NCBI GenBank assembly: GCA_963702685.1
Contig: CAVPDQ010000008.1
Location: 1 to 64,000, forward strand
Reading direction: 5' to 3'
Length of the DNA: 64,000 bases
Origin: AP-15 sp963702685
GTDB taxonomy: Bacteria; Pseudomonadota; Alphaproteobacteria; ATCC43930; CGMCC-115725
The notes below the pieces were generated by a model. The model searched no databases and was not told the origin of the DNA. It was given only the letters and a program-made list of their open reading frames with translations. A program made the position numbers and the translations under genes. This document shows positions 34,202 to 43,049 of the stretch, in pieces; positions within the stretch are counted from its first letter, which is position 1; each line of letters starts with the position of its first letter.

Positions 34202-35920
34202 ATGAAGATGTCACCGATCGCACGTTACCGGATCTGGCGCGCACCGGCTCTGCTGGCGATGGTGCTGGCGAGCGGCGCGACACTCGCGGCGCCGAGCGGC
34301 GAGCCCTCTGCGACGGCGGGCGACACGCCTTACGGCACCTATCTCGCGGGCCGTCACGCGCAAGAGGTGCGCGAATACGCGGCGGCGGCCACGTGGTTCG
34401 AGAATTCGCTGCACGCCGACCCGAAATCCTCCGAGCTCATCAGCCGCACTTTTCTGATGGAGGCGTATGAAGGGAATTTCGATCGGGCGATCCCGCTCGC
34501 CCAAAAAGCGCTGACGCTCGACCCCTCCGACGCGGTTGCGAACCTGGTCCTGCTGGTCGACCGGATCGAGGCGGGCGACAAGGCAGGGGCCTTGGCGCGG
34601 GCGCAGGCATTGCCGTCCGATGGCCTTTATCGTTATGCCGGCCCGCCCGCCGTCGCCTGGGTGCGCATCGCGATGGGCGATCTCGCCGGCGCGGATGCGG
34701 CGTTGCAGGGGCTCGACAAATTCGACGGGCTCGCACCGCTCGAATTTTTTCAGCGCGGGCTGATCGATGATTTTGCCGGCGATCCGAACCAGGCCGAGGA
34801 GAATTTCCAAAAGGCGCTGGACGCGACCGGCAAGCTCAATTGGCGGTTGACCGATGCGATGGCCAATTTCTATGCGCGCCACGGCCGTGCCGACAAGGCG
34901 CAGGCGATCTATCGCCGCTTTATTGCCGAGAATGCCGGCAGCGAGCTTGCCGAATCTGCGCTGAGCGTCCCCGCCGAGCCGCCCGCGCCGATCATCGATT
35001 CGCCGAGGGAAGGTCTGGCCGAGGCGTTTTTCGATCTGGCGAGTGTGGCGAACCGGCCGGAGACGATCGACGTGGCGCTCCTCTACGACCGCTGCGCGCT
35101 TGCCTTGCGCCCGCAATTCGCGGTGGCGCAGCTCTTGCTCGCCGACATCATGAGCGCCGAGGACAAGCCGCAGGAAAGCTTGGCGGTGCTGGCGCAAATC
35201 CCGCCGAGCTCGCCCTACTCCTGGTCGGCGCAGCTGCGCGTCGCCGCCAATCTGCAGACGCTCGACCGCGGCGACGAAGCGATCGCGATGCTGCGCAAAA
35301 TGGCGGCGGCGGAGCCCAAGCGGGCGGCGGCCGATATGCAGCTCGGCGATCTGCTGCGCGAAAAAAAGCGCTTTGTCGAAGCCGCCGCCGCTTATGACGA
35401 AGCGATCAAGCGGCTCAAGGCGGCCGGCACGCCCGAGCGCTGGTCGCTCTACTACAGCCGCGGCATCGCGCTCGAGCGCGCCGGCCAATGGCAGCGCGCC
35501 GAGGCCGATCTTCAGCACGCGCTCGAGCTCGAGCCCGACCAGCCGCTGGTGCTGAACTATCTCGGCTATTCCTGGATCGACCGCGGCGAAAAATTGCGGC
35601 GCGGCCTCAAGATGATCGAAAAGGCGGTCGAGCTGCGGCCCGAGGACGGCTATATCGTCGATAGCCTCGGTTGGGCCCATTACAAGCTCGGCAACTATTC
35701 GGCCGCGGTGCAATACCTCGAAAAGGCGCTGGAGCTGGTGCCCGAGGACCCGACCATCAACGATCATCTGGGCGACGCCTACTGGCAGGCGGGGCGCTCG
35801 ACCGAGGCGCGCTACCAGTGGCGGCGCGCCTTGCAGTTCGGCCCGGACAAGGGCGACATCAAGCCGATCGAGGCAAAGCTCGACGGCGCCAAGCCGCCGA
35901 CCCGCGCCGGCGGCGGCTGA
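34202..35920 (+). CDS. Exported TPR-repeat protein
   Basis: A 572-residue protein with a signal peptide (ALLAMVLASGATLAAP). At least eight tetratricopeptide-like helix pairs follow, clearest at the C-terminal end (YYSRGIALERAGQWQRAEAD, LNYLGYSWIDRGEKLRRGLK and INDHLGDAYWQAGRSTEARY). It should act as a scaffold in the periplasm or at the outer membrane. It lies 25 bp after the ETF-QO gene and 9 bp before ispE, so the three probably form one transcript. This order is common in alphaproteobacteria. Confidence 0.9.
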   Translation: MKMSPIARYRIWRAPALLAMVLASGATLAAPSGEPSATAGDTPYGTYLAGRHAQEVREYAAAATWFENSLHADPKSSELISRTFLMEAYEGNFDRAIPLAQKALTLDPSDAVANLVLLVDRIEAGDKAGALARAQALPSDGLYRYAGPPAVAWVRIAMGDLAGADAALQGLDKFDGLAPLEFFQRGLIDDFAGDPNQAEENFQKALDATGKLNWRLTDAMANFYARHGRADKAQAIYRRFIAENAGSELAESALSVPAEPPAPIIDSPREGLAEAFFDLASVANRPETIDVALLYDRCALALRPQFAVAQLLLADIMSAEDKPQESLAVLAQIPPSSPYSWSAQLRVAANLQTLDRGDEAIAMLRKMAAAEPKRAAADMQLGDLLREKKRFVEAAAAYDEAIKRLKAAGTPERWSLYYSRGIALERAGQWQRAEADLQHALELEPDQPLVLNYLGYSWIDRGEKLRRGLKMIEKAVELRPEDGYIVDSLGWAHYKLGNYSAAVQYLEKALELVPEDPTINDHLGDAYWQAGRSTEARYQWRRALQFGPDKGDIKPIEAKLDGAKPPTRAGGG

Positions 35921-35929
35921 GCCGGGGTA

Positions 35930-36823
35930 GTGGCGGTTGCGGTCTTCGCCGCGGCGAAGATCAACCTCTATCTGCACCTGACCGGGCGCCGCGACGACGG
36001 CTATCACCTGGTAGACAGCCTCGTCGCCTTTGCCGATATCGGCGACCGCGTCACCGCGCGGCCGGCCGCGGCGCTGTCGCTCGATCTCGGCGGACCCGAG
36101 GCGGCGAGCCTCGCCGATCTGGGCGAAGGCAATCTGGTGCTGCGCGCCGCTCGCCTGCTCGCTGCCCATGCCGGGATCGCCGGCGGGGCGGCGCTCCATC
36201 TGGAAAAGAATCTGCCGGTTGCCGCCGGGATCGGCGGCGGGTCGAGCGACGCGGCAGCGGCCTTGCGAGCGCTCGCAAGGCTGTGGCGGGTGTCGATCGG
36301 CGAAGCCGCGCTGGCCCGGCTGGGTCTGGCGCTCGGTGCCGATCTGCCCGCCTGCCTGTACGGCGGTGCGGCCTGGGTCGGTGGGATGGGCGAGGAGGTG
36401 GCACCGGCGCCGGAATTGCCGATGTCCGGGATCGTGCTCGCCAACCCGCGGGTCGCGTTGCCGACCGCCGCCGTGTTCGCAGCCAGGCGCGGCGCCTTTA
36501 GCGAAGCTGGCCGGTTCGCACCGATGCCGAGGGACGCTGCCGGGCTGGCCGCCGAGCTGATGCGGCGGCGCAATGATCTGACCGACGCCGCAATCGGCAT
36601 TGTGCCCGAGATCGGCGCGGTGCTGGCACAGCTCGGCCGGCTCCCCGGCGCGCTGATTGCGCGCATGAGCGGCAGCGGCGCCACCTGCTTTGCCCTCTTT
36701 GCAGACAGCGCCTGTGCCCGGCGCGGTCGCGCGGCGCTCGCCGCGGCCTGCCCGCAATGGTGGTGCGCCGCCGGCGGGTTTGTTGCCGGCGGGTTGGTTG
36801 CCGGCTCGGCGCTTTCCCGATAA
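35930..36823 (+). CDS. ispE: 4-diphosphocytidyl-2-C-methyl-D-erythritol kinase
   Basis: A 297-residue GHMP kinase of the MEP isoprenoid pathway. AKINLYLHLTGRRDDGYH holds the catalytic Lys (residue 10) and substrate-binding region; PVAAGIGGGSSDAAA (96-110) is the ATP-binding glycine loop; Asp138 in LGADLP is the catalytic base. The third GHMP motif is in MSGSGATCFALF. It transfers phosphate from ATP to the 2-hydroxyl of CDP-methylerythritol. GTG start at 35930. The C-terminus is Gly/Val-rich and slightly long. tRNA-Gln follows at once. Confidence 0.93.
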   Translation: MAVAVFAAAKINLYLHLTGRRDDGYHLVDSLVAFADIGDRVTARPAAALSLDLGGPEAASLADLGEGNLVLRAARLLAAHAGIAGGAALHLEKNLPVAAGIGGGSSDAAAALRALARLWRVSIGEAALARLGLALGADLPACLYGGAAWVGGMGEEVAPAPELPMSGIVLANPRVALPTAAVFAARRGAFSEAGRFAPMPRDAAGLAAELMRRRNDLTDAAIGIVPEIGAVLAQLGRLPGALIARMSGSGATCFALFADSACARRGRAALAAACPQWWCAAGGFVAGGLVAGSALSR

Positions 36824-36839
36824 TTTCGCACCACGCCGG

Positions 36840-36914
36840 TGGGGCGTAGCCAAGTGGTAAGGCAGCGGATTTTGATTCCGCGATACGGAGGTTCGAATCC
36901 TCCCGCCCCAGCCA
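36840..36914 (+). tRNA. tRNA-Gln (anticodon TTG)
   Basis: A complete cloverleaf: acceptor stem TGGGGCG/CGCCCCA, D arm around AGCCAAGTGGTAAGGC, anticodon stem GCGGA/TCCGC with loop TTTTGAT (anticodon TTG, reading CAA), and a T arm with GGTTCGAATCC. CCA is encoded at 36912-36914. It lies 16 bp after ispE, on the same strand. Confidence 0.96.
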
Positions 36915-36938
36915 TTCCTAGCCGTGGCCTAGACCGGC

Positions 36939-38057
36939 CTAGACCGGCAGACCGAGGAAACGGCGCGCGTTGTCACCGAGGATCTTGCGCTGCGCGGCCT
37001 CGCTGAGCCCGGTCATGTGTTGCCGCAGCTCGGCCACCGCACCGGGAAAGATCGCATCCCAGTGCGGGTAATCCGAAGCCCAGCAGACATAATCCTCGCC
37101 GATAAAATCGACGACCGCCGGGATCGTCGCCTCGTCGGGATCGCACGAGATCATGCACTGTCGGCGAAAGCACGCGATCGGGTCGGTCTTGAGCCAGGGC
37201 ACCTCGTGCGGGCGCTTCTCCCAGTGCTCGTGCATGCGGTGCAGCCAGAACGGCAGCCAGCCGCAGCCCGCTTCGAGGAATGCGATCTTGAGCCGCGGAA
37301 AGCGCTCGACCACGCCGCCGGCGATCATCGACAGCGCGGCCAGCATCTGCTCGAACGGGTGCGAGACCGTATGGGTCATAAAGAAATTGTCGTAGCGGTC
37401 GAGCCCGGCCGTCGGCAGCTGTCCGTCGGTGCCTTCATGGAACATGACCGGCACGCCGAGCCGCTCCGCTTCGGCCCAGAACGGATCGAAGGCCAGATCG
37501 TGCAAGGCACGGCCGCCGACCGGGTTGGGCCGCAGATAGACGCCTTTGAAGCCGAGCGTCGTGGCGACGCGGCGCAATTCATCGACCGCCGCCGCGACAT
37601 CGAGCAAGGTCACCATGCCGACGCCGACGAGCCGCCGGCGGTCGGCGGCGAGGTATTCCTCGTGCAGCCAGTTGTTGTAGGCGCGGCAGATCGCGGCGTT
37701 CAATTCCGCCTCGCGCGCATCGACCGTGTAAAGCCCGAGCGTCGGGAACGGCACGGCGATGTCGATGCCCTCCTGATCCATCGCGGCGAGCCGGGCCTGC
37801 GGCGAGATCCCCGGCTGGGCATGAAAGCGGCCCCCGTCGTCAGGCCGGAACCACTCGACCGGCAGCCCGGGAAAGCCCTTGCCGTTGCCTTCGAGCTGCG
37901 GATAGAGCCGGTCTTCGAGCGCGATCCGGGCCAAGCCGTTCTTGTCGGCGACGAGCCGCGGCGCCTTGGCGCGCAACGGGCCTTCGAGGTAGCGCTCCCA
38001 CAAATCGGGCGGCTCGACGAGATGGCCGTCGCAATCGATGATCTGATCGTGCTGCAT
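36939..38057 (-). CDS. Amidohydrolase (ACMSD-like TIM-barrel metal-dependent hydrolase)
   Basis: A 372-residue protein beginning with IIDCDGHLVEPPDLWERYL. DCDGH takes the place of the usual HxH, as in many of this subfamily. Other likely metal ligands are in VMFHEG, MTHTVSHPFEQM and CWASDYPHWD. No signal peptide is present, in contrast with the Tat-exported relative at 29206-30321. Members act on aromatic ring-cleavage products or related substrates, but the real substrate is unknown. The gene converges on tRNA-Gln. Confidence 0.85.
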   Translation of the reverse strand: MQHDQIIDCDGHLVEPPDLWERYLEGPLRAKAPRLVADKNGLARIALEDRLYPQLEGNGKGFPGLPVEWFRPDDGGRFHAQPGISPQARLAAMDQEGIDIAVPFPTLGLYTVDAREAELNAAICRAYNNWLHEEYLAADRRRLVGVGMVTLLDVAAAVDELRRVATTLGFKGVYLRPNPVGGRALHDLAFDPFWAEAERLGVPVMFHEGTDGQLPTAGLDRYDNFFMTHTVSHPFEQMLAALSMIAGGVVERFPRLKIAFLEAGCGWLPFWLHRMHEHWEKRPHEVPWLKTDPIACFRRQCMISCDPDEATIPAVVDFIGEDYVCWASDYPHWDAIFPGAVAELRQHMTGLSEAAQRKILGDNARRFLGLPV

Positions 38058-38135
38058 TGCCGATCCTCCGATTGAGGGTCCGCCGACACCCGCGACGCGG
38101 GCAAGGGGCGGTTCACGCGACAGAATAGCCGGGTT

Positions 38136-39458
38136 TTATTCCGAGGGTTGCGGCAGCGGCGCGCCGACCGGCGATGCTGCCGCCGCGGCGGCCCTTTCCT
38201 CGATATGTTCGAGCGCGATGCCGCTGGTCTCGCGCGACAGCAGATAGCCGATGATGGTCAGGATCCAGGCCAGCGCGCCGAGGCGGAAGGCGACCGCGAT
38301 GCCATAGCGCGCCGCCACCACGCCAAAGAACAGCGGAGCAAAAATCGACACGACCCGGCCGCAGGCCATCGTCGTCCCGATCCCTGAACCGCGGATGTGG
38401 GTCGGATAAAGCTCCGTCGAATGGGCAAACGATATCGTCCAGGTCGCATTGTTGAAGCCGAACAGCAGCGCTGCGGCGAGATACAGCGGAGCGCCGTCCG
38501 GGACGAGCGTTACTGCCCACACGAATATCAGCGTCAGCAGGGCGAACATGATGGCGAACGGTCGGCGGCCCCAACGGTCGGACAGCCAGCTTCCGAGGTA
38601 GGTGATCACGACCGCCCAGACCTGAAAGCTCGCCAGCCACGTCAGCTCGACCGGCGTCGAAATTTGCCGGACTTTTACAAAGTAGAGCGGGATAAACGTG
38701 TAAAACGCCCAAAAAGCAAACGCGTTGCCGATCCAATACAGCACGGCTGGCAGCGAATCGCGAGCGTATGGCTTTCTGAAGACGGTAATGTTGGCCACGC
38801 GGTCGCGGGTTACTTCACCGCGCGCGAGCCGTTCGCGCGCCACCTGGAAGAGGGGCGACTCGGACACCCTGAGCCTGACGATAAAGACAAAGATGCCGGG
38901 AATGATCGAGGCGACAAAAACCCCGCGCCAGCCCCATACCGCGCCGATCGTGGCAAACGCTGCGACTGCCAGGACATAGCCGGCGGGATAGCCGATGTTC
39001 ATGACGGCGAGCAGTCGCGCGCGCCATTTGTTATCGACAGCTTCAGTAATAAAGGTAGAGCCGACCGGGAGCTCCATCCCGGTTCCGGTGCCGGTCAAGA
39101 ATCGGAACAAGCCCAGAGACCAGAACCCTTGCGCCAACGCCGTAAGAGCGTCCACGAACATGTAGAAAAGCACCGAAAAGGACAACACGCTGCGCCGCCC
39201 GAGGTAGTCCGAGAATGTCCCTCCGAGCAGGGTGCCGAGCGTGTAGGCGGTGACATAGATTGTGGTGATCGTCCCGATTTCCTTCACCGTCAGATGCAAG
39301 TCGGCCATGACTAAGGGAATCGCCAGCGGCCATACGTTGATCACGTAGCCGTCGAAAAACCAACCGGCGCCCGAAAACAAGACGACCCGCCAGCCGTATT
39401 GCTTCGTCCTGATCGGGTCATCGGCCACATCGACCGGCGTGGTCATCGTGGACTGCAT
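38136..39458 (-). CDS. MFS transporter, sugar/aromatic-acid type
   Basis: A 440-residue protein with twelve predicted transmembrane helices and the MFS signature SDYLGRRSVLSFS between helices 2 and 3, repeated as SDRWGRRPFAIMFA in the second half. The N-terminal WFFDGYVINVWPLAIPLVMADL segment resembles the aromatic acid:H+ symporter group. It lies 78 bp downstream of the amidohydrolase start on the same strand and may import that enzyme's substrate. Confidence 0.87.
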   Translation of the reverse strand: MQSTMTTPVDVADDPIRTKQYGWRVVLFSGAGWFFDGYVINVWPLAIPLVMADLHLTVKEIGTITTIYVTAYTLGTLLGGTFSDYLGRRSVLSFSVLFYMFVDALTALAQGFWSLGLFRFLTGTGTGMELPVGSTFITEAVDNKWRARLLAVMNIGYPAGYVLAVAAFATIGAVWGWRGVFVASIIPGIFVFIVRLRVSESPLFQVARERLARGEVTRDRVANITVFRKPYARDSLPAVLYWIGNAFAFWAFYTFIPLYFVKVRQISTPVELTWLASFQVWAVVITYLGSWLSDRWGRRPFAIMFALLTLIFVWAVTLVPDGAPLYLAAALLFGFNNATWTISFAHSTELYPTHIRGSGIGTTMACGRVVSIFAPLFFGVVAARYGIAVAFRLGALAWILTIIGYLLSRETSGIALEHIEERAAAAAASPVGAPLPQPSE

Positions 39459-39658
39459 GCTCCCTCCTGATCACGATCCTCTGCGGGAGGTCGGGGCATG
39501 ACCATTCCAGCATGGTTAACCACGTCGTTGCCGCGGTCAAGGCTAAGCTCCCGCTCCCTCGATGGGGGCGGGTCGGGGTGGGGGTGATGCGTCGTCGAGC
39601 GCGTCGCCTCGGTCGAAAACCGCGCTGAGCCGACAGCGGTCATACCCGGCTTGCCAAC

Positions 39659-39688
39659 AAAAAAGGCCGGCACCTCCGGGTGCCGGCC
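39659..39688 (-). terminator. Intrinsic terminator of groESL
   Basis: A perfect 10-bp GC-rich stem (GGCCGGCACC/GGTGCCGGCC) with a TCCG loop. On the minus strand it is followed by six T residues and lies 25 bp after the groEL stop. Confidence 0.92.
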
Positions 39689-39712
39689 TCGTTTTGGGAG
39701 CTGGGGCTTGGC

Positions 39713-41353
39713 TTAGAAGTCGTCCATGCCGTCCATGCCGCCGCCGTGGGGCATCGCCGGGGCCGCTCTCTTTTCGGGCTTTTCGGCGATCATCGCCTCG
39801 GTGGTGACGAGGAGGCCGGCGACCGAGGCGGCGTTCTGCAAGGCGAGCCGCACGACCTTGGTCGGGTCGATGATCCCGGATTTGACCATATCGACATATT
39901 CGCCCGACTGCGCGTCGAAGCCGCGGTTGGGATCGGCCGCATCGAGCAGCCGGCCGACGACGACCGAGCCCTCGGTGCCGGCGTTCTCGACAACCTGGCG
40001 GATCGGCGATTGCAAGGCGCGGCGGACGATGTCGATGCCCACCTTCTGGTCGCTGTTCTCGGGGGTCAGCCCGTCGAGCGATTTGGCGGCGTAGAGGAGG
40101 GCGACGCCGCCGCCCGGGACGATGCCTTCCTCGACCGCGGCGCGCGTCGCATGGGTCGCATCGTCGACCCGGTCCTTCCTCTCCTTGACCTCGGTCTCGG
40201 TGGCGCCGCCGACCCGGATCACTGCGACCCCGCCGGCGAGCTTGGCCAGCCGCTCCTGCAACTTCTCGCGGTCGTAATCGGAGGTCGTCTCCTCGATCTG
40301 CTGGCGGATCTGGGTGATGCGGCCCTGGATGTCGTCCTTGGCGCCCGAGCCGTCGATGATCGTCGTATTCTCCTTCTCGATGCGGACCCGCTTGGCTTTG
40401 CCCAGCATGTCGAGGGTGACGTTTTCGAGCTTGATGCCGAGGTCTTCGCTGATCACCTGGCCGCCGGTCAGGATCGCCATGTCCTCGAGCATCGCCTTGC
40501 GCCGGTCGCCAAAGCCCGGCGCCTTGACCGCCGTCACTTTGAGCCCGCCGCGCAATTTGTTGACGACGAGGGTCGCCAGCGCCTCGCCTTCGACATCCTC
40601 GGCGACAATCAACAAGGGCTTGCCCGACTGCACCACCGCTTCGAGCAACGGCAGCAGCGACTGCAGGCTCGACAGCTTTTTCTCGTGCAGCAACAGGTAG
40701 GGCTCGTCGAGCTCGGCCAGCATCTTTTCCGCATTGGTCACGAAATAGGGGCTGACATAGCCGCGGTCGAACTGCATGCCCTCGACGACGTCGAGCTCGG
40801 TCTCGAGGCTCTTCGCCTCTTCGACCGTGATCACGCCCTCGTTGCCGACCTTCTGCATCGCCTCGGCGATCATCCGGCCGATCTCGCGATCGTTATTGGC
40901 CGAGATCGTGCCGACCTGGGCAATCTCGTCGTTGGTCGAAACCTTCTTCGAGCGCTTTTCGAGGTCCTTGACCACGGTTTCGACCGCCCGGTCGATGCCG
41001 CGCTTCAGATCCATCGGGTTCATGCCGGCGGCGACCGCCTTCGAGCCCTCACGCACGATCGCCTGGGCGAGCACGGTCGCGGTGGTGGTGCCGTCGCCGG
41101 CGAGATCGCTGGTTTTCGAGGCCACCTCGCGCACCATCTGCGCGCCCATGTTCTCAAACTTGTCGGCGAGCTCAATCTCTTTGGCGACGGTGACGCCGTC
41201 CTTGGTGATGCGCGGCGCGCCGAAGGATTTGTCGAGCACGACGTTGCGACCCTTGGGGCCCAAGGTCACCTTGACCGCATTCGCCAGGATATCGACGCCG
41301 CGCAGCATCCGCTCGCGCGCGTCGGCGTGAAACCGAATTTCCTTTGCTGCCAT
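39713..41353 (-). CDS. groEL: Chaperonin GroEL
   Basis: A 546-residue Hsp60. The start is MAAKEIRFHADARERMLRG, the ATP-binding motif is GDGTTTATVLAQAI, and AAVEEGIVPGGGVALL is the C-terminal signature region. The tail ends in HGGGMDGMDDF, a slightly altered Gly-Met repeat. GGAGGG precedes the ATG at 41353. It is the second gene of the groESL operon, controlled by the CIRCE element upstream of groES. GroEL and GroES fold proteins in the cytoplasm. Confidence 0.98.
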   Translation of the reverse strand: MAAKEIRFHADARERMLRGVDILANAVKVTLGPKGRNVVLDKSFGAPRITKDGVTVAKEIELADKFENMGAQMVREVASKTSDLAGDGTTTATVLAQAIVREGSKAVAAGMNPMDLKRGIDRAVETVVKDLEKRSKKVSTNDEIAQVGTISANNDREIGRMIAEAMQKVGNEGVITVEEAKSLETELDVVEGMQFDRGYVSPYFVTNAEKMLAELDEPYLLLHEKKLSSLQSLLPLLEAVVQSGKPLLIVAEDVEGEALATLVVNKLRGGLKVTAVKAPGFGDRRKAMLEDMAILTGGQVISEDLGIKLENVTLDMLGKAKRVRIEKENTTIIDGSGAKDDIQGRITQIRQQIEETTSDYDREKLQERLAKLAGGVAVIRVGGATETEVKERKDRVDDATHATRAAVEEGIVPGGGVALLYAAKSLDGLTPENSDQKVGIDIVRRALQSPIRQVVENAGTEGSVVVGRLLDAADPNRGFDAQSGEYVDMVKSGIIDPTKVVRLALQNAASVAGLLVTTEAMIAEKPEKRAAPAMPHGGGMDGMDDF

Positions 41354-41364
41354 GGTTCCCTCCG

Positions 41365-41661
41365 TTACGCGGCCGTCTCGACCACGCCCATGATGTCCAA
41401 TTCTTTCATAACGACGAGGTCTTCGCCGTCGATCTTGATCTCGGTGCCCGACCATTTGCCGAACAGCACCCGATCGCCGACCTTGACGTCGAGCGGATGC
41501 AATTTGCCGTCGTCGCCGCGGGTGCCCGGCCCGGCGGCCAGCACCTCGCCTTCCATCGGCTTTTCCTTGGCGGTGTCGGGAATGATGATGCCGCCCTTGG
41601 TCTTTTCCTCTTCCTCGGTGCGCCGGACCAGCACGCGGTCCTGCAACGGTCGAAATGCCAC
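41365..41661 (-). CDS. groES: Co-chaperonin GroES
   Basis: A 98-residue Hsp10 starting (GTG) VAFRPLQDRVLVRR, with the mobile loop EEEEKTKGGIIIPDTAKEKP that docks on GroEL. The GTG at 41661 is chosen because GGAGGGG lies four bases upstream and the family starts here; a TTG six codons earlier is rejected. It is 11 bp before groEL. Confidence 0.96.
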   Translation of the reverse strand: MAFRPLQDRVLVRRTEEEEKTKGGIIIPDTAKEKPMEGEVLAAGPGTRGDDGKLHPLDVKVGDRVLFGKWSGTEIKIDGEDLVVMKELDIMGVVETAA

Positions 41662-41702
41662 CGTACCCCTCCATAGCAAGCTGATTGTCTCGGCCGGCGG
41701 GA

Positions 41703-41727
41703 TAGCACTCGGCGGCCGAGAGTGCTA
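41703..41727. promoter_or_regulatory. CIRCE element (HrcA operator)
   Basis: TAGCACTC-N9-GAGTGCTA, the consensus inverted repeat bound by the HrcA heat-shock repressor except for the outermost base pair. It lies 41 bp upstream of the groES start. Confidence 0.96.
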
Positions 41728-42113
41728 GCAAAATAAATCGGCGCGCGACGGATTTCAAGCATCGGCCGATGCCCGCGGTTGACGCCGTTCGGCGGCGGTC
41801 CCACATAGCGAGCGTCGGCAACCAGCCAGGAGGTGTCCCAAAGACATGATGCCACCCGGGAATCCGCAGTTGCCGACCGCTTGGCATCGGCAACCCAGCA
41901 CCAAGTCCAAGATTTAGCCCGGACCCCGATCCGGGTGCGAACAAGCTTCGCAAATGCGACCCCCGTTTGCCGCCTTGTGCGCACGGGGGTCCTTGCTTTT
42001 CCGCTATCGACCGCCTCTCAGGCGACGCGGCAGCTTGGCCGCGCTCGGGCTTTCGGTCGGGAGGCGCGGGCGCTAGGCTCGCGGCCGGATCACGGCCCAG
42101 CGGAACAGAACGG
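41728..42113. other. Intergenic upstream of CIRCE, no gene seen
   Basis: This holds the groESL promoter side and the region before the hydrolase gene. I see no further coding sequence or RNA. Several frames stay open, but their proteins have no recognisable character. Confidence 0.5.
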
Positions 42114-42989
42114 ATGACCCTCGATAGCTCCGGCCCGACCTCGCGCATCTATTTTTCGCAGCGCCTGCGGCTGCATTATGTCGATTGGGGCAATCCCGCG
42201 GCGCCGCCGCTGCTGCTCGTCCATGGCGGACGCGACCATTGCCGCAACTGGGACTGGGTCGCAGAAGCGTTGCGCCGAGACTGGCATGTGCTCGCTCCCG
42301 ACCTGCGCGGGCATGGCGACAGCCAGTGGTCGCCCGACGGCAACTACACGATCGCCGGCTATGTCTACGATCTCGCCCAGCTGATCCATCAGCAGGAATT
42401 GGCGCCGGTCTCGATCGTCGCCCATTCGCTCGGCGGCGTCATCGCGTTGCGCTATGCCGGGGTATATCCCGAGAATGTGCGCCGGCTCGTCGCGATCGAA
42501 GGGCTCGGGGCTTCGCCGCGGCGGCTGCGCGAGCGCGGCACGCGCCCGATCGCCCGGCGGATGCAGAGCTGGATCGACGAAGAGCGCGGCCTCTCCGGTC
42601 GGCTGCCGCGGCGCTACCCGTCGATCGAGGACGCGCTCCTTCGCATGCAGGAGGCGAACCGGCACCTTTCGCCCGAGCAGGCGCGCCATTTGACCCAGCA
42701 CGGCGTCAACCAAAACGAAGACGGCACCTATAGCTGGAAATTCGACAATTATGTCCGGGCCGAGCCGCCCTATGAGATGACGACGGCCGAGATCGAGGAA
42801 TTGTGGGGCCGCATCGCCTGTCCGACCTTGCTCGTCTACGGCAAGGAGAGCTGGGCCTCGAACCCGGGCGAGGACGGGCGGGTGCGGCACTTTCGCGACG
42901 CCCGGCTCGTCACCCTCGAAGAGGCCGGCCATTGGGTGCACCACGACCGGCTCGACGCCTTTCTCGACCTCCTGCGCGGCTTCTTGTGA
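42114..42989 (+). CDS. Alpha/beta hydrolase
   Basis: A 291-residue protein with the fold's landmarks: oxyanion strand LLLVHGGRDHCRNWDW, nucleophile elbow AHSLGG, and the final His in LEEAGHWVHHD. The acid residue is probably in the YGKESWASN region, although a standard Asp is not obvious there. It has no signal peptide. The substrate is unknown. ATG 42114 begins the conserved part; earlier residues in the open frame are not protein-like. Confidence 0.85.
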   Translation: MTLDSSGPTSRIYFSQRLRLHYVDWGNPAAPPLLLVHGGRDHCRNWDWVAEALRRDWHVLAPDLRGHGDSQWSPDGNYTIAGYVYDLAQLIHQQELAPVSIVAHSLGGVIALRYAGVYPENVRRLVAIEGLGASPRRLRERGTRPIARRMQSWIDEERGLSGRLPRRYPSIEDALLRMQEANRHLSPEQARHLTQHGVNQNEDGTYSWKFDNYVRAEPPYEMTTAEIEELWGRIACPTLLVYGKESWASNPGEDGRVRHFRDARLVTLEEAGHWVHHDRLDAFLDLLRGFL

Positions 42990-43049
42990 GCGCTTCGCCG
43001 CCTCAGCGACAGCGCGGCTGAGCTTCCGCCTCGTCAGGAAGACCGCCGG

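Noticed and set aside
34211..36853. 880-codon minus-strand frame opposite the TPR gene and ispE
   Set aside because: Despite its length it is antisense to two well-supported genes and gives no motif.
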